Made by a program: the position numbers and the translations under genes. The notes beneath the pieces were generated by a model. That model was given only the letters and a program-made list of their open reading frames with translations. It did no database searches and had not been told where the DNA came from. From positions 1 to 11,538 of the forward strand of contig JAPKCZ010000031.1 of assembly GCA_028822745.1 (NCBI GenBank): a DNA stretch of 11,538 bases. Direction: 5' to 3'. This stretch comes from Kiritimatiellia bacterium. GTDB lineage: Bacteria > Verrucomicrobiota > Kiritimatiellia > UBA8416 > JAIOPI01. This document shows positions 1-7,064 of the stretch, piece after piece (within the stretch, counting starts at the first letter, position 1; each line of letters begins with the position of its first letter).

Positions 1-842
1 TTCGTCGGTTCGGTGGATTCGTCGCGCACCATTTTTCGATCAACGGCAGCATGCAGCTCTACGAAGGGCAGGCGGGCAACACCTTCTCTAGTTACTACGA
101 TTGGGTTGTCGACGTGCGCCACTACCATGACGACGGCACGGTCTCCGTGCGTCAAATTCCGCCTTATCAGTTGAAGTCGATTCGCGCGGGGGAAGAGCGC
201 CGCTTTGTCGATGACACATTGCCTTTCGATCTGACCGTTGGTGGCTACGCCAAAAACTGCATCCCCAAGCCGGCGCAGGGCGGTGGATTCTTTGTTTCCG
301 TCGATGGGTTCTATCTGCAGACGCTTCCCAAAGAAGGCGAAGCCGAAATGAACGTGCCTGGAGCGTATGTCACACTGACCGAAAAGAGCGGTGGAGGGTC
401 GCACGAAACCATTGTGTGGGGTCTGGAGCGTCGGCCGTTTGTCACCAAGATTAATGGTGAGACGTGGAGCGTGGGCATGGCGCGTCAAACGTGGCCGCTA
501 CCATTTTCGATCCATCTGGATGACTTTACGGTGGAAATGCACCCCAACACGGGTATCGCCAAGGTCTTTCTCAGTGACGTGACCAAAATCGAAGGACGCT
601 CACACGAGAAGATCAAGATCACCATGAACGAGCCCTTCCGTTACAAAGGCTATACGCTCTTTCAATCCAGCTGGGGGCCGAGTAATGCGGCGCCGGGCAC
701 GCCACTGTATTCTGGCTTTTCGGTGGTGAAGAATCCCGCGGATCATTGGCCGCTGTATTCGTGTATCATCGTTGGCCTTGGCATGCTGATTCACTTCTTC
801 CAGCGCCTCGTGTTGCATATTCGCGGACGGGAGACGTCATGA
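1..842 (+). CDS. resB: ResB-like cytochrome c biogenesis protein, 5'-truncated by the window edge
   Basis: System II cytochrome c maturation protein. ResB (Ccs1) pairs with ResC/CcsA to carry heme across the membrane and attach it to apocytochrome c. The frame is open from base 3 with no stop, so the start lies upstream of the window; the ATG at 51 is probably internal, because the codons before it read as ResB-like sequence running into MQLYEG. About 279 residues are visible, mostly the large extracytoplasmic domain typical of the family. A family-like stretch, ITMNEPFRYKGYTLFQSSW, lies at about 618-674. One hydrophobic membrane segment follows at about 750-815, then a short basic tail. The stop TGA (840-842) overlaps the ATG of the downstream ccsA, a usual arrangement for this functional pair. 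The N-terminal membrane helices cannot be seen. Family assignment is fairly secure; completeness cannot be judged. Confidence 0.85.
   Translation, partial: RRFGGFVAHHFSINGSMQLYEGQAGNTFSSYYDWVVDVRHYHDDGTVSVRQIPPYQLKSIRAGEERRFVDDTLPFDLTVGGYAKNCIPKPAQGGGFFVSVDGFYLQTLPKEGEAEMNVPGAYVTLTEKSGGGSHETIVWGLERRPFVTKINGETWSVGMARQTWPLPFSIHLDDFTVEMHPNTGIAKVFLSDVTKIEGRSHEKIKITMNEPFRYKGYTLFQSSWGPSNAAPGTPLYSGFSVVKNPADHWPLYSCIIVGLGMLIHFFQRLVLHIRGRETS
829..842 (+). promoter_or_regulatory. Shine-Dalgarno and ATGA stop-start overlap deciding the ccsA start
   Basis: GGGAG (829-833) stands 5 nt before ATG 839. The ATG shares bases with the resB stop TGA (840-842), which suggests translational coupling of resB and ccsA. 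The reading frame is open as far back as 746, but that extension would lie inside resB and has no such support. Confidence 0.7.
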
Positions 843-2815
843 TGCGGACGAACTGGCTCAAACGAGGCGCGGCTGTTTTCTGTGTCGCGCTCAGCATGGG
901 TGCCCTAACCCTGAATGCCGCCGAGTCCAACGCGACGACAAACGCCCGTTTCGAGCGTCTGCCGCCGGAATTGGTCGAAGCCTTTCGCGGAATCCCCATG
1001 CAGGACGGCGGCCGCGTCAAACCGTTCGATACGGTCGCGCGTTTCAAGCTGTTGCGCATTCACGGCAAGCGCACCATACGCCTTGGCGAGGGACGCCGTG
1101 GCGAGAAAGTCAGCGCGTCGGAGTGGATGATCCAATCCATGCTCTACCCTGAGCGCGTGCAGGATCTGCCGTTATTCGTTGTCGACAACGACGAGGTCGT
1201 GGTGGCCATTGGTGTGGAAGCACACGCCAAAAAACGTAGCCGCTTCAGCTACAACGAAATTGTTGCCGCGCGGGCCAAGCTCTACGAACTGTCACAGGAA
1301 TATCGCGCCATTGACGCCAAGCTGCGCGCCCCCGACCAAAACGGAATCGTCAACCTGTCGCAGAACATTAGCGATTTCGAGTTCTTGATGCACACACTCG
1401 ATTTCGCCCGCAATACGTTCGCGCTCTCACCGGAAACGCTGCCAGGCGTGGTGGATGTCGAAACCGATGTCAGTGTCGCCGACTTTCTGAAGGCCCTGCC
1501 CAAAGTGCGCGTCAGTTTGTTCAAGCAGAACCCGAGCGGTAACCACGAGGACAGCCCCGCGATTCAGGAAGTCACCGAAATTGTCACGCGTCTGACGTTT
1601 TATGCCAACGCCGGTGCCGCCCTCTTTACGGCACCCCCCGAGGATCCCGAACAAACGGAATGGCTTTCCCCGGGCGCGCTGATCGATGCGTCCATGCACG
1701 CCGAAGCGATGTCGCCGCAGGCTTACGAGCACTTGAAAGCGCTCGAGGCCCTCGTTGCGGCCGGCGACGATGAAACAGCGTTAATAACGGCTGCCACGAC
1801 CTTGCGAACGTTGGTTCGCGGGCAAGCCGATGCGCGCGGCGAGTTGAAGCATCTTGATCTTGAAACGAAATTTTATGACGGAAACTATTTTTTCCAAAGT
1901 CTGCTCTGGTACATGATTGCCTTCCTTGTCGTGGCGTTCTCCTGGATGGGCAAAACCAACAAGGACGCGTCGCGTCGGGCGCGCCTGGTCAGCCTGGGAC
2001 TGAAGTTGGCCCCCTTGGCCATCGCCACAATCAGTCTTATCGTCGGGATTACATTGCGCTGCATCATTCGTGGTCGTCCGCCGGTCACCAATCTCTATGA
2101 AACAGTCTTGTTCATTACGGTCGTCGTCGTCCTTGTCGCCCTACTGGTTGAATGGATTGTTAAAGACCGTATCGCTCTGGCGATGGCGCCTGTTCTCGGC
2201 GCGATGGGCATGTTCCTTGCCAATAAGTATGAGATGAAGGAAGCCGTCGACACGATGCCAAGTCTGGTGGCGGTGTTGGATACGAACTTCTGGTTGTCGA
2301 CGCATGTGACCTGCGTGACGATCGGCTATGCGGCCGGCTTATTGGCCGGTGCCCTTGGGCATGTCTATGTCCTTGGAAAACTACTGGGCATCAAAAAACG
2401 CGATCCGGAGGTCTATGAGTCGATCAGTCGCATGACCTATGGCGTGGTGTGTTTTGGACTCTTGTTTGCCTATGTTGGCACCATGTTGGGCGGCGTATGG
2501 GCGAATTACAGCTGGGGTCGTTTCTGGGGCTGGGATCCAAAAGAAAACGGTGCTTTGATGATTGTGCTTTGGATGCTGGTCATTCTGCACGCTCGTATGG
2601 GCGGCTACATTCGCGAATTTGGTCTCGCCATCTGTTCGATCGTCTGTGCCGCGATCGTCGCGTTCTCCTGGTGGGGCGTCAACCTGCTTGGTGTCGGGTT
2701 GCACAGCTACGGGTTCACCAGTGGTATCGCACAGACCCTGATCACGTACTGGAGCATTGAAGCTGTCGTGATTCTGGTCGGTTTCGCCTGGTACCTGAAG
2801 CACAAATCCGACTAG
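839..2815 (+). CDS. ccsA: CcsA/ResC-type cytochrome c biogenesis protein with large N-terminal extracytoplasmic domain
   Basis: Heme-handling partner of ResB, 658 residues. The start chosen is the ATG at 839, which overlaps the resB stop and has GGGAG at 829-833; the ATG at 842 is equally in frame. Residues 8-27 form a signal peptide or anchor helix. Residues about 30-350 are a soluble, probably periplasmic domain that opens with PMQDGGRVKPFDTVAR (54-69). From about residue 351 come eight or more membrane helices forming the CcsA core. The core has RPPVTNLYET (413-422) and the tryptophan-rich heme (WWD) motif WANYSWGRFWGWDPKE (554-569). His489 and His622 lie on either side of the motif and are the likely external heme ligands. 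C-type cytochrome synthetase function is established for the family. The N-terminal domain makes the protein about twice the length of a plain CcsA, as is seen in some Bacteroidota and PVC-type lineages. It could also be called HemX/CcsA, but the WWD motif and the resB neighbour favour cytochrome c maturation. Confidence 0.93.
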   Translation: MMRTNWLKRGAAVFCVALSMGALTLNAAESNATTNARFERLPPELVEAFRGIPMQDGGRVKPFDTVARFKLLRIHGKRTIRLGEGRRGEKVSASEWMIQSMLYPERVQDLPLFVVDNDEVVVAIGVEAHAKKRSRFSYNEIVAARAKLYELSQEYRAIDAKLRAPDQNGIVNLSQNISDFEFLMHTLDFARNTFALSPETLPGVVDVETDVSVADFLKALPKVRVSLFKQNPSGNHEDSPAIQEVTEIVTRLTFYANAGAALFTAPPEDPEQTEWLSPGALIDASMHAEAMSPQAYEHLKALEALVAAGDDETALITAATTLRTLVRGQADARGELKHLDLETKFYDGNYFFQSLLWYMIAFLVVAFSWMGKTNKDASRRARLVSLGLKLAPLAIATISLIVGITLRCIIRGRPPVTNLYETVLFITVVVVLVALLVEWIVKDRIALAMAPVLGAMGMFLANKYEMKEAVDTMPSLVAVLDTNFWLSTHVTCVTIGYAAGLLAGALGHVYVLGKLLGIKKRDPEVYESISRMTYGVVCFGLLFAYVGTMLGGVWANYSWGRFWGWDPKENGALMIVLWMLVILHARMGGYIREFGLAICSIVCAAIVAFSWWGVNLLGVGLHSYGFTSGIAQTLITYWSIEAVVILVGFAWYLKHKSD

Positions 2816-2819
2816 GTGA
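2814..2819 (+). promoter_or_regulatory. Ribosome binding site overlapping the ccsA stop
   Basis: AGGTGA begins within the TAG stop of ccsA and lies 3 nt before ATG 2823, so the siroheme gene is probably translated from the same transcript. Confidence 0.5.
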
Positions 2820-2822
2820 ACC

Positions 2823-3419
2823 ATGAAGACACTGCCGATCAATGTCGTGATCGAAGGATTGCCGGTGCTCGTGGTCGGCGGCGAATTCGAAGCCCACGAA
2901 AAAGTTGAAAAGTTGCTACGTTATGGCGCCGACATTACCGTCCTTGCGCCCGCGCTCAACGACGAACTGACATCGCTGGCCGAGGCCGGACACATTCGCC
3001 ATCTGGCGGAGACCTACACGCCCGCGCATCTGAAAGGCTATCGCCTCGTGTACGTGGGCGATCTTTGTAAAGACAAGCGTGAGCAAATCCGGGAGGATAC
3101 GCGTGAGCTCGGTGTGCTGTTTAATGCGGTCGATATGCCAGGTCTGTGTGACTTCATCATGCCGGCCTCGATTCAGGGCAAAAACTTTGCGCTTTCTATC
3201 TGCACAGGCGGTAAGGCTGCCGGGCTGTCGCGCCAGCTGCGTGAGCAACTCGAATCAGCCATTCATCAGGAAGATGAAATCCTCGAGGTCCTTGATCAAA
3301 TTCGCACCATTTTTAAGCGCAAGTACGACACCTTCGGACAGCGACGTGATCGGCTTTGGGCGATCCTTGAAGAACTCGAAGCGATAGAGAAGGCGAACGA
3401 CGCCACCGTCAAACCGTGA
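2823..3419 (+). CDS. Met8/CysG N-terminal-like precorrin-2 dehydrogenase / sirohydrochlorin ferrochelatase
   Basis: Predicted siroheme-synthesis enzyme, 198 residues, about the usual length of stand-alone Met8/SirC proteins. The family oxidises precorrin-2 with NAD+ to sirohydrochlorin, and some members also insert Fe2+. The N-terminal Rossmann segment LVVGGEFEAHEK (16-27) is followed by GADITVLAP (35-43). NAVD (101-104) places Asp104 where CysG has its catalytic Asp104, and ICTGGKAAGLSRQLREQLES (126-145) matches the CysG segment SSGGTSPVLARLLREKLES. A helical C-terminal part follows. The dinucleotide-binding glycine motif is degenerate: the usual GGG is GGE here, so NAD+ binding may differ. 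There is no uroporphyrinogen-III methyltransferase domain, so precorrin-2 must come from elsewhere. The gene starts 7 nt after ccsA, and AGGTGA (2814-2819) overlaps the ccsA stop. A siroheme/Fe-S reductase 5 kb downstream is the likely user. The family is secure; which of the two activities it has is not. Confidence 0.85.
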   Translation: MKTLPINVVIEGLPVLVVGGEFEAHEKVEKLLRYGADITVLAPALNDELTSLAEAGHIRHLAETYTPAHLKGYRLVYVGDLCKDKREQIREDTRELGVLFNAVDMPGLCDFIMPASIQGKNFALSICTGGKAAGLSRQLREQLESAIHQEDEILEVLDQIRTIFKRKYDTFGQRRDRLWAILEELEAIEKANDATVKP

Positions 3420-3449
3420 CCTCTGCACCTGCGGGACGATGAAATCATC

Positions 3450-4124
3450 ATGAGCACCAACTATACAACGTTGACCGGGCAGCGCCGACTCAAGGTCGAA
3501 TCCATTCGTGACTTGACCGATTCCACCTATGTGGTGCGACTCGAAAAAGGAGATTTTCCCTTCACGGCGGGACAGTGTGTCTTGCTCGGTCTTGCGGGTT
3601 CCGCGCAGCATCGCGAGTATTCCGTCTATAGTCCTGTGGGCGCGCCCTATCTTGAAGTGCTGGTTAAGGCGGTTGAAAACGGCGACGTGTCGAATAGATT
3701 GAAAACGTGCTCTGCTGGCACGGCGCTTGAAGTCGAAGGGCCCGTCGGATTCTTCACGCTCGACGATGCTGATGTGGCCGGCGCGCCCGTCGTGTTTATC
3801 GCCAGCGGGACGGGAATATCTCCTTTCCATTGTATGATTGGGTCACATCCCGACCTGAACTATACACTGGTACACGGCGTACGTACGCCTGCTGAAGCCT
3901 ATGATCGTGAATGTTTTGCTCCGGAACGCTATACCGTGTGTACGTCACGCGATGCCGGGGGTGATTACAGTGGCCGGGTGAGCGCCTACCTTGAACAGGC
4001 GCCCATCGCGACAGATGCCCGCTATTACCTCTGTGGCAACGCTGCCATGATTGATGATGTGTACGATATCCTTGCCCGAAAGGGAGTGGATGCGGATAAT
4101 ATCCGCGCTGAAGTCTATTTCTGA
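3450..4124 (+). CDS. FAD/NAD(P)-binding oxidoreductase of the ferredoxin-NADP reductase family
   Basis: Small flavoprotein of 224 residues, expected to move electrons between NAD(P)H and ferredoxin or a similar carrier in the cytoplasm. The N-terminal FAD beta-barrel carries REYS (55-58), the RxYS flavin-binding motif, and a GDVSNRLK segment (78-85) expected near the flavin phosphates. The C-terminal nucleotide domain has IASGTGISPF (117-126), YYLCGNAAM (192-200) and an aromatic end, EVYF. No 2Fe-2S cysteine cluster is present, which argues against AsrB or PyrK. The resemblance I recognise is to FNR-like proteins of Bacteroidota. The ribosome site is weak (GGGA at 3433-3436, 13 nt away). The gene follows the Met8-like gene by 30 nt in the same direction. 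A role in feeding the downstream sulfite reductase is inference; a general ferredoxin reductase is equally possible. Confidence 0.82.
   Translation: MSTNYTTLTGQRRLKVESIRDLTDSTYVVRLEKGDFPFTAGQCVLLGLAGSAQHREYSVYSPVGAPYLEVLVKAVENGDVSNRLKTCSAGTALEVEGPVGFFTLDDADVAGAPVVFIASGTGISPFHCMIGSHPDLNYTLVHGVRTPAEAYDRECFAPERYTVCTSRDAGGDYSGRVSAYLEQAPIATDARYYLCGNAAMIDDVYDILARKGVDADNIRAEVYF
4092..4106. repeat. Near-perfect palindrome at the 3' end of the FNR-like gene
   Basis: GCGGATA and TATCCGC flank a single A, giving 7 matched bases on each side. It lies in the last ten codons of the gene, so codon content may explain it. Confidence 0.45.
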
Positions 4125-4137
4125 TAACCAAGGATCC

Positions 4138-4159
4138 GCCTGCCGATGTGTCGGTAGGC
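4138..4159 (+). other. Intergenic RNA hairpin between the FNR-like gene and miaB
   Basis: GCCTGCCGA (4138-4146) pairs with TCGGTAGGC (4151-4159) across a TGTG loop: nine base pairs with one G-U. It starts 14 nt after the stop of the FNR-like gene. No T-run follows, so it is not a standard intrinsic terminator. A transcript-processing, stability or attenuation role is possible. Confidence 0.6.
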
Positions 4160-4180
4160 ATAGAATCACCACAGGACCCC

Positions 4181-4187
4181 AAAAGGA
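4181..4187 (+). promoter_or_regulatory. Ribosome binding site of miaB
   Basis: AAAAGGA lies 3 nt before ATG 4191, downstream of the hairpin. The spacing is short but the match to the anti-Shine-Dalgarno is good. Confidence 0.5.
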
Positions 4188-4190
4188 CCG

Positions 4191-5633
4191 ATGAAATACC
4201 ATCTCATAACGCTCGGCTGTCAGATGAACAAGTCGGACAGTGAACGTGTACGCACCGTGCTCGATGACATGGGTTTTCTGTGGACCGATGACGAAAAGGA
4301 CGCGGATGTACTTGGCATTCTGGCCTGTTCCGTCCGCCAGAAAGCAATCGACCGTGTCTATTCGCGCATCCACCGTTGGAATCAGTGGAAGGATGATCAC
4401 AATCTGCTGACCTTTGTCACGGGCTGCGTGCTTCCTGAAGATCGCATCAAATTTCTCAAGCTCTTCGATTTCGTGTTTACGATGAACGAGCTTCCGAATT
4501 TTCCGGATATGGTTAAACAATATGGCGTCGTGTCGCCGCATGCCATTGGCACGGGCGACGTCGACGATACACCCAAAGGTGCGGTCGCCACGGAGCCTCC
4601 GGCAGCGCTGGCATCTGGCTCGACGGTGATTTCACTCGATGCGCTCGTCAAAAAACCCGACACCGTCGAGCGCGAGGTGATGGCCGATCTGTGGAAGGTC
4701 GACGCGACACCGGATTCCGATTTCGCGGCCTTTGTCCCTATTCAAAACGGGTGCGACAAGTTTTGCACCTTCTGTGCGGTTCCTTATACACGTGGACGCG
4801 AGGTGTCTCGGAAATCGGAACAGATTCTGGCCGAGGTCGAGCGTCTGATTAAACGCGGTTACCGCTCCATCACCTTGTTGGGTCAGAACGTGAATTCTTA
4901 CGGGCTGGATCGGCCGGACACCGAAATGAGCTTCGCCCAATTGCTGTCCAACATTGGCCAGATGGCCCGCCTTGCAGAGAAACCCTTCTGGGTGTACTAC
5001 ACGTCGCCACACCCACGTGACATGACACGTGACGTGATCGAGGCGATGGCGGAATATCCCTGCATCGGGCGTCAAGTGCATCTGCCGCTGCAGTCGGGGG
5101 ACGATCGTGTGTTGTTACGAATGAATCGGCAGCACTCGATGAAGGCGTATCGCCAAAGCGTCGAAATCATTCGCGACCTGATCCCCGACGCGACACTGTT
5201 CACTGATATCATCGTGGGGTTCACAGGCGAGACCGAGGCGCAGTTCGCGAATACCCTCAAAGCAATCGACGAGTTTCGCTTTAATATGATTTTTGTCGCC
5301 AAATATTCACCGCGCCCCGGCGCCGCCAGTTCGCGCTGGAAAGATGATGTGCCGCACGACATCAAGAGCGAGCGCCTGCAGCGCGTCAATGATCTGGCGA
5401 TTAAGTATTCCACGGAGTGGAACCAAAGAATGGTTGGACAGGTCTATCCCGTGCTGATCACCGGCGTTGACCGCAAGAAGGAGAACATGGCGGGTTTGAC
5501 CGAGGGCAGGGTCAACGTGCGCATCCCGGGTGTTCATCGCGACTTGATTGGCACATGCGTGGACGTCAAGGTGGCCGAAGCGGTGTCCTTCTGCGTGATG
5601 GGTGAGCGTGTCGGCGTTCCGGTGACGGCGTGA
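4191..5633 (+). CDS. miaB: tRNA-2-methylthio-N6-dimethylallyladenosine synthase (MiaB), radical SAM methylthiotransferase
   Basis: Adds a methylthio group at C2 of i6A37 in tRNAs reading UNN codons, using SAM and two [4Fe-4S] clusters. It has 480 residues. The N-terminal MTTase domain starts YHLITLGCQMNKSDSER, with auxiliary-cluster cysteines C10, C46 (LACSVRQKA) and C79 (VTGCV). The radical SAM domain has C188-x3-C192-x2-C195 (NGCDKFCTFCAVPYTRGRE), HLPLQSGDDRVL (297-308) and DIIVGFTGET (339-348). A C-terminal TRAM domain spans about 415-475. The spacing between the two cysteine sets is about 38 residues longer than in Thermotoga MiaB (C79 to C150 there, as I recall it). The linker, about 118-178, is low in conservation and rich in Ala, Pro, Thr and Asp. 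The usual NTC around the second cysteine is replaced by LAC. The LGCQMN start and VPYTRGRE favour MiaB over RimO or MtaB. Confidence 0.93.
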   Translation: MKYHLITLGCQMNKSDSERVRTVLDDMGFLWTDDEKDADVLGILACSVRQKAIDRVYSRIHRWNQWKDDHNLLTFVTGCVLPEDRIKFLKLFDFVFTMNELPNFPDMVKQYGVVSPHAIGTGDVDDTPKGAVATEPPAALASGSTVISLDALVKKPDTVEREVMADLWKVDATPDSDFAAFVPIQNGCDKFCTFCAVPYTRGREVSRKSEQILAEVERLIKRGYRSITLLGQNVNSYGLDRPDTEMSFAQLLSNIGQMARLAEKPFWVYYTSPHPRDMTRDVIEAMAEYPCIGRQVHLPLQSGDDRVLLRMNRQHSMKAYRQSVEIIRDLIPDATLFTDIIVGFTGETEAQFANTLKAIDEFRFNMIFVAKYSPRPGAASSRWKDDVPHDIKSERLQRVNDLAIKYSTEWNQRMVGQVYPVLITGVDRKKENMAGLTEGRVNVRIPGVHRDLIGTCVDVKVAEAVSFCVMGERVGVPVTA

Positions 5634-6934
5634 AGCGCAGCGTTGCGTTTAAGACGCTGGGGTGTCGGCTCAATCAATACGAGACCGACGCACTGGCCTC
5701 GGAGTTCAATGGCGGCGGCTACGACGTCGTCGACTTTAACGCACCTGCCGATGTGTATGTCATTAATACCTGCACGGTGACCAGTCAGAGCGACCAGAAG
5801 TCTCGTCAGGCGATCAATAAGGCTGCACGCGGAGGCAAAAACCCAGTCGTCGTTGTGACGGGCTGCATGGCGAAGCAACATCGGGAATCGTTGGAAGCGC
5901 AGGACCTCATTACTTACGTCGTCGAGAATGAGCACAAAACCAGCATCTTTCCACTCGTTGAGGCGCACTATCGCAAAGAGATTCTGCACCCGGTCCATCA
6001 GACGACCGATCTGTTCGGTTATCGATCGGTAGACACATCGAGCCGTACGCGTAGCTTTATCAAAATTCAGGATGGCTGCGACAACCTGTGTACCTTTTGC
6101 ATCATTCCCTTTGTGCGTGGACTGGCGGTCAGTCGCCCCGTTCAGGACATCGTCGACAACGCCGTCGACGTGTTGAAGGCCGGGTACAAAGAACTTGTGA
6201 TAACGGGCGTCAATATTGGGCGCTATGATAGTGAAGGGGTGGGCTTGGATGGCTTGCTCTCACGGATTGTGGCGCTGCCGGGTGATTTTCGTGTTCGCAT
6301 TTCGTCGATCGAACCGGACGGGTTCACGGACGCCTTTTTCGAGATGTTGGAACATCCAAAAGTTATGCCGCACCTGCATCTCTGCCTGCAAAGTGGTTCT
6401 GAGCGTGTGTTGCGCCGCATGCGCCGTATGTATACGGCGGAGCAGTTCATGCGTATGGTTGAGCGAATTCGCGGGCGCTTACCGGATTTCAATTTCTCAA
6501 CCGACATGATGGTTGGTTTTCCGGGTGAGACCGAGCAGGATTTCGAAGACAGCCTGGCGGTTTGCCGTCAGGCGGCGTTCAGCCACATTCATACCTTTAA
6601 ATATTCAATTCGTTCGGGCACGCGCGCCGAGCGTATGGACGACCAGGTTCCCGAGCCGGTCAAAAAGGAGCGCAGCGCCGCTGTTCGAGCGCTCGCCGAG
6701 TCGATGAAGCTCCGTTATCTGGAGCGTTGGGCTGGTCGCGATGAATCGATGCTGGTCGAGCGTATTCGCGATGGTCGCGCCTCGGGGTATGGTCGACACT
6801 TTATTCCACTTGAGACCGATGCGCTGGGGTTGGCGTATAATCAGGTCGTGCCCGTGCGCATCGAGCCATTGGCCACAGACGGTGCGGCCGTTTTGCATGC
6901 AAAAGTGCGTAATTCGACTATGGCGATTACCTGA
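5630..6934 (+). CDS. mtaB: tRNA t6A37 methylthiotransferase (MtaB), radical SAM
   Basis: Converts t6A37 to ms2t6A37 in tRNAs reading ANN codons. It has 434 residues, a normal length. The start is the GTG at 5630, overlapping the miaB stop (TGA 5631-5633); the translation from there reads KRSVAFKTLGCRLNQYETDA, matching the usual MtaB N-terminus. Auxiliary-cluster cysteines are C12, C48 (NTCTVTSQSDQKSRQAI) and C79 (VTGCMAK). Radical SAM cysteines are C150-x3-C154-x2-C157 (DGCDNLCTFCIIPFVRG). Further family motifs are LCLQSGSERVLRRMRR (251-266) and DMMVGFPGETEQDF (292-305). A TRAM-like domain fills the last 60 or so residues. The NQYET and CTVT motifs separate it from MiaB and RimO. Tandem MiaB and MtaB sharing a GTGA junction implies that both A37 thiomethylations are expressed together. 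Confidence 0.92.
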   Translation: MKRSVAFKTLGCRLNQYETDALASEFNGGGYDVVDFNAPADVYVINTCTVTSQSDQKSRQAINKAARGGKNPVVVVTGCMAKQHRESLEAQDLITYVVENEHKTSIFPLVEAHYRKEILHPVHQTTDLFGYRSVDTSSRTRSFIKIQDGCDNLCTFCIIPFVRGLAVSRPVQDIVDNAVDVLKAGYKELVITGVNIGRYDSEGVGLDGLLSRIVALPGDFRVRISSIEPDGFTDAFFEMLEHPKVMPHLHLCLQSGSERVLRRMRRMYTAEQFMRMVERIRGRLPDFNFSTDMMVGFPGETEQDFEDSLAVCRQAAFSHIHTFKYSIRSGTRAERMDDQVPEPVKKERSAAVRALAESMKLRYLERWAGRDESMLVERIRDGRASGYGRHFIPLETDALGLAYNQVVPVRIEPLATDGAAVLHAKVRNSTMAIT

Positions 6935-7064
6935 GTCGGGTATTTTTAGCCTTTCCAAGTGGTACGCGAAAAGGCATCTTATTCGGCTCGTGTATTCGTC
7001 GATTCGGCCACGTGATGTGGAACGCCTTGCCGGCGACGTGAAGAGGGCGTTTACTCATCAGCTT
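6935..7064 (+). other. Spacer between mtaB and cysK, with iterated ATTCG
   Basis: This 130-nt stretch is the largest gap between genes in the window and the likeliest place for an internal promoter. I see no convincing -35/-10 pair. ATTCGG recurs at 6981 and 7002 (21 nt apart) with another ATTCG at 6994, and a CACGTG palindrome sits at 7009-7014. GCCTTT (6949-6954) could pair with AAAGGC (6970-6975), but there is no T-run after it. Confidence 0.4.

Noticed and set aside
746..838. Longer N-terminus for CcsA from an upstream ATG at 746
   Set aside because: It would lie wholly inside resB in another frame and would put a non-signal-like segment before the clear N-terminal hydrophobic helix. ATG 839 has a ribosome site and the ATGA overlap.
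6941..6975. Terminator after mtaB (T-run plus GCCTTT/AAAGGC)
   Set aside because: The T-run comes before the weak stem instead of after it, and the loop is large.
6741..7064. Open frame extending CysK about 108 residues upstream
   Set aside because: Most of it runs through the mtaB 3' end in another frame, and CysK homologues start at the MKTKLLDNL position.
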